A stretch of DNA of 64,000 bases from an uncultured Alistipes sp. (GTDB taxonomy: Bacteria; Bacteroidota; Bacteroidia; Bacteroidales; Rikenellaceae), in contig CALVCS010000009.1 in assembly GCA_944326035.1 (NCBI GenBank), positions 1-64,000 on the forward strand, read 5' to 3'. The notes under the pieces are model-generated. The model did not search any database. It had not been told where the DNA came from and saw only the letters and a list, made by a program, of their open reading frames with translations. Below are positions 59,224-64,000 of the stretch, piece after piece (positions within the stretch are counted from its first letter, which is position 1; the number at the start of each line of letters is the position of its first letter). A program made the position numbers and the translations under genes.

Positions 59224-59877
59224 ATGAAAAAATTTCTTCTTATCGTCAGTGCCTTAGTCTTGTATGGACAGGGAAGTATGGCACAGTCCTTAGAAAAGAT
59301 GCAATGGTTTAACGAACCCGAACAGTGGAGCATCGAGAATAAAACGTTGAGAATGTTTGTGACTCCGCAAAGCGACTATTGGCGGATTGCTCACTATGGT
59401 TTTACGGTGGATGATGCGCCGTTTTATTATACGACGTACGGGGGAGAGTTCGAAGTGAAGGTGAAGGTGAAAGGCGATTACACCCATCGTTTTGATCAAG
59501 CCGGTTTGATGTTGCGGATCGATCACGAAAATTATATCAAAGCCGGGATCGAGTTCGTGGACGGGAAGTTCAATCTGAGTACGGTCGTCACGCATAAGAC
59601 CTCCGATTGGAGCGTCATACCCTTGGATAAGAGTGTTCCCTATATTTGGATCAAGGCGGTCAGACGGTTAGATGCCGTAGAGGTTTTTTATTCGTATGAT
59701 GATGTGGAATATACGATGATGCGAACGGCCTGGTTACAGGATAATACGCCGGTCAAGGTGGGTTTGATGGCGGCCAGTCCGGACGGAGAAGGGTTTTATG
59801 TGACCTTTGAAGATTTTAAAGTGAAACATCTGCCGGATAGTCGTCGTCTGGAGTGGCTGCATAAAAATGCCCAATAG
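59224..59877 (+). CDS. exported DUF1349 protein (concanavalin-like fold)
   Basis: A 217-residue protein with a signal peptide (MKKFLLIVSALVLYGQGSMAQ) and a DUF1349 beta-sandwich: KMQWFNEPEQWSIENKTLRMFV, YTHRFDQAGLMLRIDHENYIKAGIEFVDG, VYFSYDD-like VEVFYSYDDVEYTMMR, and VKVGLMAASPDGEGFYVTFEDFKV. The fold is shared with laminin-G/concanavalin-like sugar-binding proteins; enzymatic activity is unproven. The frame continues upstream to 59065, but only the ATG at 59224 gives a signal peptide. The gene ends 36 bases before the left 59-bp repeat; its natural terminator seems now to lie beyond the AT-rich insertion, at 61094. Confidence 0.85.
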   Translation: MKKFLLIVSALVLYGQGSMAQSLEKMQWFNEPEQWSIENKTLRMFVTPQSDYWRIAHYGFTVDDAPFYYTTYGGEFEVKVKVKGDYTHRFDQAGLMLRIDHENYIKAGIEFVDGKFNLSTVVTHKTSDWSVIPLDKSVPYIWIKAVRRLDAVEVFYSYDDVEYTMMRTAWLQDNTPVKVGLMAASPDGEGFYVTFEDFKVKHLPDSRRLEWLHKNAQ

Positions 59878-59913
59878 AGTAGAGCGGAAAGAGCGTCTTG
59901 CAATGACGTTCCA

Positions 59914-59972
59914 TTTGAGAGTTTTTGCTTCTCGGAACCCCGAGCGAGGGTGACGGATCTGAGTGCGAACGA
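59914..59972 (+). repeat. left 59-bp direct repeat of the AT-rich island
   Basis: Begins TTTGAGAGTTTTTGCTTCTC and ends GATCTGAGTGCGAACGA. It is identical over 59 bases to 60967-61025. Contains a small hairpin CTCGG-AACC-CCGAG (59931-59944). After one mismatch the next four bases (TTTT) also match. Confidence 0.97.
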
Positions 59973-60269
59973 ATTTTTAAGTATTTGTGTGGCAATTATG
60001 GCGAATCTCCCAATAGATCAAAAGATGTACGGAGAATATAGAATTAATTAGGGAGAGAACGGTGTTGTGTTTTGGATGCGAGCAACGTATCTATTATGAA
60101 ACATGAGCTATTTTTAGATAATGATTTAAAGTTGAGAAAATTGATTAACTTGCATAATATTGATCATTAAGTTGCAGAGTTTTATTTTGAGGTTTTTATT
60201 ATATAAGACGTAAGAAGTATAATCTATCCAGAGGTGTCATTTGTATCAGCTCCATAAACATTATTTGCT

Positions 60270-60857
60270 ATGGTTGAAAATAAAAAAATTGAAATCAATT
60301 ACACGAATAGTGGTGTAAATTTCTTAAGAGTTTTATCTGTGATTTTTATTGTTCTTGGCATTATTCTGATTGTTGGATGTTGCGTATTAATTGTCAATGG
60401 CGAACAATTTTATTTTGTTGATGGAGAAATAGTTACGTCGTTTCCTTGGGCCTATTTGATGATTGGAATATTATCTGCCATTATGTTATTTTTTATGTCA
60501 GGGATTGCTAAAGCAGTCTCGACAATAGCAGAAAACGCTCTTGTTCAGAAGAAAATTGCGGAAGAAAAATATATAGTAATAGATAATACGATTAATATTA
60601 ATGGAAATGGTGGTACAGAGATTTTAGGTCGAAAAAGTATAAATGTAAATGGATTCCACGTTGGAGAAACCGTCGTTGTACGAAAGACTGGCGAGCAGAT
60701 GAAGATTGACGAATGCAATGTAGACGGAACGTATTTCTGTTCTAACGATGGATCTGATGTTGGTTGTTTCAATGCCGAAGATCTTATGTCATTTGAAGAG
60801 TATACCAAAGGATTAAAAAATAGTAAGACCAATACATCTGATTCCGTTAGTCAATAA
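60270..60857 (+). CDS. unknown membrane protein of the AT-rich island
   Basis: A 195-residue protein with two membrane segments (about 18-42 and 60-82), a short helical link (AKAVSTIAENALVQKKIAEEKY) and a C-terminal domain of about 45 residues. That domain, VGETVVVRKTGEQMKIDECNVDGTYFC...FNAEDL, has the pattern of small SH3-like barrel proteins such as YodC/DUF2158 (GD.V..k.tG..M.V......v.C.w....f...dL). I do not recognise the whole protein. Codon use is AT-rich, unlike its neighbours, which points to transfer. It ends overlapping a convergent gene fragment by three codons. No promoter of the host type was seen upstream, only AT-rich DNA. Confidence 0.75.
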   Translation: MVENKKIEINYTNSGVNFLRVLSVIFIVLGIILIVGCCVLIVNGEQFYFVDGEIVTSFPWAYLMIGILSAIMLFFMSGIAKAVSTIAENALVQKKIAEEKYIVIDNTININGNGGTEILGRKSINVNGFHVGETVVVRKTGEQMKIDECNVDGTYFCSNDGSDVGCFNAEDLMSFEEYTKGLKNSKTNTSDSVSQ

Positions 60858-60966
60858 TAGATGAATCTTTGGTGTTGTTGATGTCTGTTACATCCATATC
60901 CTTGTCTATATCGTCTTGATTGACCCGATAATAATCATTGTTGCATAGTAATTGCTGTACTTTAGG
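60847..60966 (-). pseudogene. 3' fragment of an unidentified gene in the island
   Basis: Read on the minus strand, an AT-rich frame encodes a credible C-terminal tail including KVQQLLCNNDYYRVNQDD and further Asp/Asn-rich residues, ending in TAA at 60847-60849. The frame stays open rightward through the 59-bp repeat to about 61118, but without a start codon and with a composition change at the repeat. So the coding part is probably a truncated remnant. I do not recognise the family. Confidence 0.4.
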
Positions 60967-61025
60967 TTTGAGAGTTTTTGCTTCTCGGAACCCCGAGCGA
61001 GGGTGACGGATCTGAGTGCGAACGA
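60967..61025 (+). repeat. right 59-bp direct repeat of the AT-rich island
   Basis: Identical to 59914-59972 over all 59 bases. GC-rich, host-like sequence follows (61026 onward), so this copy marks the right boundary of the AT-rich DNA. Confidence 0.97.
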
Positions 61026-61093
61026 GTTTTCCCCGCTGAGAGGCGTTAGACGAAGCTACTCCTCTAAGGATGATTCCGTTGTGAAATATGATT

Positions 61094-61124
61094 GCCCCTG
61101 ACCTCTTTAATCAGGGGCTTTTTT
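61094..61124 (+). terminator. rho-independent terminator right of the island
   Basis: GCCCCTGA (61094-61101) pairs with TCAGGGGC (61111-61118), followed by six T. It is the first good terminator in plus direction after the DUF1349 gene. Confidence 0.85.
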
Positions 61125-61490
61125 ATGTTTGGGTGGTTCGTGGGGGTGAGACACCGACGTGTGGTGAGTGGGCAGATCAGGTGAGCCGATACCAGGGGTA
61201 TTAGAAGCTGTGATCTAAACGTCCGATTTCTTTATGTGTGCCCCTAATGCCCCGATGGCTTTGTCGGTAGCGGGAGTGCGACGGCAATGTGTATAAGGGG
61301 AGGCCCTGACTCCGAACGACTCGGAAGAAAGGGTTAGCTTCGAGGCCAGACGGGAAGTGTCGGTTGTATACTATCAGTAAGGGTATCGGTGAGGAAAAAG
61401 GGATGAGTGAATGAAGAAGCGACAGCAACCGTTTTTGGGGGACAGCTGTAGTCCCTTCAGCAATAGTCTCCCCTGGCGTTTCCTCGAAAA
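61125..61490. other. intergenic region, no gene seen
   Basis: GC-rich spacer between the island terminator and the tRNA-Lys terminator. The open frame at 61201-61506 (minus) runs into the tRNA terminator hairpin and has no domain. Confidence 0.45.
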
Positions 61491-61530
61491 GAAAAATCCT
61501 GATCATCGATTTCGATGATCAGGATTTTTC
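61491..61530 (-). terminator. terminator of tRNA-Lys
   Basis: A 19-bp perfect inverted repeat (61491-61509 with 61512-61530) just past the tRNA 3' end, with T-runs on the minus strand (GATTTTTCTTTTC). Confidence 0.85.
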
Positions 61531-61532
61531 TG

Positions 61533-61605
61533 TGATCCGTCTGGGGTTCGAACCCAGGACCCCAACATTAAAAGTGTTGTGCTCTACCAGCTGAGCTAAC
61601 GAATC
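61533..61605 (-). tRNA. tRNA-Lys (anticodon TTT)
   Basis: On the minus strand the acceptor arm GATTCGT pairs with ACGGATC (one G-U). The D arm is GCTCAGCTGGTAGAGC, the anticodon stem CAACA/TGTTG with loop CTTTTAA gives anticodon TTT, and the T arm is CTGGGTTCGAACCCAG. The CCA end is not fully encoded (A-C-A). Confidence 0.96.
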
Positions 61606-61621
61606 TCCGTTTTTGGTGGTG

Positions 61622-61653
61622 CAAAGATAAGCGGTTTTTTTATATTCCCCAAA
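61622..61653 (-). promoter_or_regulatory. promoter of tRNA-Lys
   Basis: On the minus strand, TTTG (61650-61653), 20 bases, then TATCTTTG (61622-61629): full consensus, 17 bases before the tRNA. Confidence 0.8.
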
Positions 61654-62003
61654 ATATCTCTCTCTTTTTTTTGTTTTTTCTTGCTTTTTGGAGACTGTTA
61701 TAGGGCCGATATCCTCGTTTGAGCCCTGTAATCTGCTTGTTGAACGGTTTTTCCCGGATAAAGGATACAATCGCAGGTCCCGGCGAAGAAATCGTCGAAG
61801 GTCCGGAAAAACGATGCATAAACTTCCCGAGACTCCCCGATCGAGGCGTTGTGGGTCGTTCTACAAGGGGGGAGTGGGCAAAAAGGCTGGAGCAAAATGG
61901 GACGAGGGGCCTCGGCACAAATCTTGCGTGAGGATTTGAAAAGTGCGTTGGGTTTTTCGAGGGATCGAGGACGCAAGTGTTAAGAATTTAAATAGGGATA
62001 GCT
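61654..62003. other. intergenic region between tRNA-Lys and thioredoxin
   Basis: No gene seen. No exact TAnnTTTG element precedes the thioredoxin gene; the A/T-rich stretch at 61980-62000 may hold a divergent promoter form. Confidence 0.45.
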
Positions 62004-62366
62004 ATGAAAACCAATGAATTAACGAAAAGCGATTTTTTAACCCGGGTGGTTAATTATGAGGTCAATCCCGATAAGTGGGAATATTTGGGTGATAAACCGG
62101 CGGTTATTGATTTTTATGCGTCGTGGTGTGGCCCCTGCCAGGGGTTGGCTCCCATTTTGGAAGAGTTAGCGAATGAATATGCCGATCAAATTTATATTCA
62201 CAAAGTGAATGTCGATCAGCAACAAGAATTGGCTCAGCTTTTTGCTATTCGCAGTGTGCCGACGCTGCTGTTGGTCCCGATGGAGGGGAATCCGCAGATG
62301 GTCCAGGGAGCCTTGTCGAAGGAACATCTGAAAGCGTTGATTGATCAAGTTTTATTGGGCGCCTAA
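62004..62366 (+). CDS. trxA: thioredoxin
   Basis: A 120-residue cytoplasmic redox protein reducing protein disulfides. The active site W41-C-G-P-C45 follows PAVIDFYASW, and the cis-Pro loop is IRSVPTLLLV. No signal peptide. The N-terminal 20 residues (LTKSDFLTRVVNYEVNPDKW) are slightly longer than in E. coli Trx, as in Bacteroides TrxA-type proteins. It is a single gene with a terminator ten bases past its stop. Confidence 0.95.
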   Translation: MKTNELTKSDFLTRVVNYEVNPDKWEYLGDKPAVIDFYASWCGPCQGLAPILEELANEYADQIYIHKVNVDQQQELAQLFAIRSVPTLLLVPMEGNPQMVQGALSKEHLKALIDQVLLGA

Positions 62367-62376
62367 TAGTTGTATA

Positions 62377-62414
62377 ACAAACAGGTCCACAACTTATGTC
62401 GTGGACCTGTTTGT
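62377..62414 (+). terminator. rho-independent terminator of thioredoxin
   Basis: A perfect 14-bp stem (ACAAACAGGTCCAC / GTGGACCTGTTTGT) with a ten-base loop, starting ten bases after the stop. Confidence 0.8.
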
Positions 62415-62497
62415 GTTCAGCCGGCGGGGATACTGCTCAGGCTACCGACCTTCCAGCCAAGGGATATGGACGAATTACATGAAACCGAACGTTCGGG

Positions 62498-63169
62498 TTA
62501 TAGATCGCCTCCCTTGACTAAGGTGATTTCGACAATTCCACCGGTCCCCCGGAAACCATACAACGGATCTGAACGTTTCACCCGAATGCTTTTGACTTGT
62601 CGGACATCGACGATTTGATTGGCGTGCGTAAAGCTCGACATCGTAACGCCGTCTACTAAGATCAGCATCGGAGTGGTTTGGTCGGTGGTGAGGACGAGGT
62701 ATTTCGTATTGTCTTGGTTATTGACTCGGATGAGCAGATTGGGAAATTTGCCCCGGATGAGTGTTTCCAAATTGTTGTATACGCTGATCTCTCTCGAGTG
62801 GGAGATGTCGTTGGGGTCAAAAGGCGGTAGTTTTTCGACGGCATAGGTCTCGCCGCTCTCCGGATTGGTCAGTTGTCCCTTGTAGAAAACCACGCTCAGT
62901 CGTTTTGCTGTGAAGGTGGAGTCGATCGGGATTTTGCCTAAATAGTTTCCGGTGAGGACAAAAATGGTATCCTGCGGCATGGGACGCAGCCGTAAATCGG
63001 ATTTGCGGTCGAGGGGTTGTCCGGCGGCATTGCTGGAGAGGAAGATGAACGCTTTGGAACCCAAAGATTTGCCTTTGGGGTTGGTTACTTGGAATTGAAG
63101 GGGTTCCTGAGCCAGGAGGGACCCTCCGAGACCGAGCCATATGGCAAGTGCACCGAGGTAATGTTTCAT
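62498..63169 (-). CDS. exported orphan TonB-receptor plug-like protein
   Basis: A 223-residue protein with a signal peptide (MKHYLGALAIWLGLGGSLLAQ) and a short beta-rich region. The C-terminal domain resembles the TonB-dependent receptor plug (YNNLETLIRGKFPNLLIRV, MLILVDGVTMSS, VKSIRVKRSDPLYGFRGTGGIVEITL). It has no barrel and no SusD neighbour. Stand-alone plug proteins of this type occur in Bacteroidota, and their role is unclear. Convergent with thioredoxin. Confidence 0.8.
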   Translation of the reverse strand: MKHYLGALAIWLGLGGSLLAQEPLQFQVTNPKGKSLGSKAFIFLSSNAAGQPLDRKSDLRLRPMPQDTIFVLTGNYLGKIPIDSTFTAKRLSVVFYKGQLTNPESGETYAVEKLPPFDPNDISHSREISVYNNLETLIRGKFPNLLIRVNNQDNTKYLVLTTDQTTPMLILVDGVTMSSFTHANQIVDVRQVKSIRVKRSDPLYGFRGTGGIVEITLVKGGDL

Positions 63170-63486
63170 AACGGGTCGTGAGTTAGGTGAGGGGATAAAG
63201 GGTATGTATAAATATACGAAAAAATGGGGAGATTCATCGAATAGAAAATTTTTAGAGGAATATCCCCGTGTAGGTATTTTCTGGGCCTTTTCGTTGTAAG
63301 GGATGCAGATAACAGGTCTGAGCGAGGAAATCCGCTACCTGGATGGGTTGGCAAAGGATGGTGAGAAAAGAGTGTCAGGAGAGGGTGGGGTGGCAGGGTG
63401 GCTAAAGCGTGGCTATGGCTGAAGCGTGGCGTTACCCCTACGAAGAAGACGGACATGACCATAGACTTCCGTACAAGCGAGAGTAT
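63170..63486. other. intergenic region with a 17-base-period duplication
   Basis: No gene seen. GGCTAAAGCGTGGC (63400-63413) and GGCTGAAGCGTGGC (63417-63430) differ by one base. No exact TAnnTTTG element for the plug-like gene was found. Confidence 0.45.
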
Positions 63487-63521
63487 AAAAATCCGCCTCC
63501 TGGGGACAGGAGACGGATTTT
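63487..63521 (-). terminator. rho-independent terminator of the RbsD/FucU-like gene
   Basis: AAAATCCG and CTCCT pair with AGGAG and CGGATTTT around a six-base loop (one mismatch), 35 bases past the stop of the minus-strand gene, with T-rich sequence following. Confidence 0.75.
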
Positions 63522-63555
63522 GGGTTAAGGGACGGAGCCCGTAGCGCGCGCCGCA

Positions 63556-64000
63556 TTAACGGGCCTGCTGACTCTCCATTTTGGCGCGTAAGGCTTGTTC
63601 GGCTTCCGTGGTCCAGTATCCGCAATCCAATTCGATGAATACCGAGGAATAGGGAATGCGTGAAGTCGTTTTCAGGACGAGAACCTGAAAGAGTTTCGAG
63701 GCCTGATCGAGCTTGGCGAACACCTCTTCATGCAGAAAGGTGTGGATCGGGTATGTTTTCAGGACGGCGTTCATGTCGGCCCGGGTCGCTTCGACGCCCG
63801 GACAGATCGTTTCATCCAGGTAGTTGAGTTCCAGATCGGTGTAGATAATCGGTTTGACGTGCCCAGCCGAGTCCAGCGTCCGCAACAGTTCGCTCAAGAC
63901 GGGTTTGAGGGGTTGCTGCGTGTCGATGACTTCGATGCCGGGAGCACTTTGCAAAGGAAACGTCTGGTCGACGACCAGGATCCAATTACGATGGCCCAAT
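63556..64000 (-). CDS. RbsD/FucU-like sugar mutarotase, partial at window edge
   Basis: 147 visible residues beginning LGHRNWILVVDQTFPLQ. This matches the N-terminal GHGD/GHRN-I-V-AD-x-FP block of the RbsD/FucU family, which interconverts pyranose/furanose or anomeric forms of ribose and fucose. The middle NAVLKTYPIHTFLHEEVF and the C-terminal TTSRIPYSSVFIELDCGYWT also fit. The frame runs off the right edge, so the first residues are missing. The exact sugar is unknown. A terminator lies downstream. Confidence 0.72.
   Translation of the reverse strand, partial: LGHRNWILVVDQTFPLQSAPGIEVIDTQQPLKPVLSELLRTLDSAGHVKPIIYTDLELNYLDETICPGVEATRADMNAVLKTYPIHTFLHEEVFAKLDQASKLFQVLVLKTTSRIPYSSVFIELDCGYWTTEAEQALRAKMESQQAR

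Larger units (their letters stand above)
59914..61025 (+). mobile_element. AT-rich island bounded by 59-bp direct repeats
   Basis: A segment of 994 bases (59973-60966) of clearly different composition lies between two identical repeats. A sample line, 60301-60360, is 30% GC, against GC-rich neighbours. It holds one plus-strand gene (60270-60857) and, convergent with it, the 3' end of another gene. There is no recombinase, transposase or terminal inverted repeat. The repeats are far longer than transposon target duplications, so they look like attachment sites or recombined dispersed repeats. Removing one repeat unit would place the DUF1349 gene next to a good terminator (61094-61124). Element class is unknown. 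Confidence 0.7.

Noticed and set aside
59914..59972. Repeat length of 59 bp recalls integron 59-base elements (attC)
   Set aside because: The ends run GTT...AAC in the 5'-3' direction instead of RYYYAAC...GTTRRRY, pairing of the ends is poor, and no intI or cassette array is present.
60096..60170. 24-codon ATG frame in the left part of the AT-rich island
   Set aside because: Too short and too AT-rich to distinguish from chance; no promoter or domain.
61201..61506. Minus-strand open frame of 101 codons near tRNA-Lys
   Set aside because: Begins in the tRNA terminator hairpin, has no domain and no promoter.

Overview
The window is a stretch of chromosome from a Bacteroidota bacterium, most likely of the order Bacteroidales. 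A Rikenellaceae/Alistipes-like host would fit the moderately high GC, but the sequence alone does not settle the family. The evidence is the purH-mreB-mreC-mreD-mrdA-rodA block, signal peptides ending in AQ, TonB/SusC-like plug and barrel proteins, an OlsB/PlsC-like pair resembling the Bacteroides glycine-lipid genes, and repeated promoters of the Bacteroidetes type (-7 TAnnTTTG, with TTTG/GTTG about 20 bases upstream).

Layout. 1-145: 5S rRNA and its terminator, the end of an rRNA operon. 0.5-3.4 kb: a DUF4190 membrane protein, then pgi and gpsA on the minus strand. 3.5-13.6 kb: purH and the rod-shape/elongasome operon (mreB, mreC, mreD, PBP2, rodA), then a Ca2+-type P-ATPase. 13.9-15.1 kb: a minimal tatA-tatC pair. 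15.4-21.4 kb: two secreted glycosidases (GH78 rhamnosidase, GH2 beta-galactosidase), each with its own promoter and no SusCD. 21.5-29 kb: greA, cardiolipin synthase, a small outer-membrane barrel, phoH, purC, pepD and a diacylglycerol-kinase-like gene. 29.3-31.6 kb: a probable glycine-lipid pair (glsB/glsA-like) split by a repeat-bearing spacer. 31.9-37.9 kb: rsmH away from the usual dcw cluster, and a large TPR protein paired with an outer-membrane barrel. 38-47.3 kb: gcvT, an M48 protease, a DUF2059 protein, a GH78-like protein with an altered motif, ileS, a TraR/DksA-like protein and rnhA. 47.6-56.2 kb: a 13-bp tandem array, an SGNH/DUF4886 protein, and a four-gene metal-efflux unit: a CzcA-type RND pump fused to a TolC-like outer-membrane factor, its adaptor, a LytS-type kinase and a LytTR regulator. 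57-58.7 kb: an ACT-domain protein and a PaaK-type ligase. 59-64 kb: a DUF1349 protein, a strongly AT-rich island of about 1 kb bounded by two identical 59-bp direct repeats, tRNA-Lys, thioredoxin, an orphan TonB-plug protein and a partial RbsD/FucU-like gene.

Most of the window is ordinary housekeeping. The most unusual part is the island at 59.9-61.0 kb. It carries one membrane-protein gene, a convergent gene fragment and no recombinase, so it looks like a passive cassette. Second is the pump/outer-membrane-factor fusion with an internal signal-peptide-like segment. A third theme is a set of long non-coding spacers carrying short imperfect tandem repeats, several with 13- to 17-bp periods. 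No CRISPR array and no transposase were seen.
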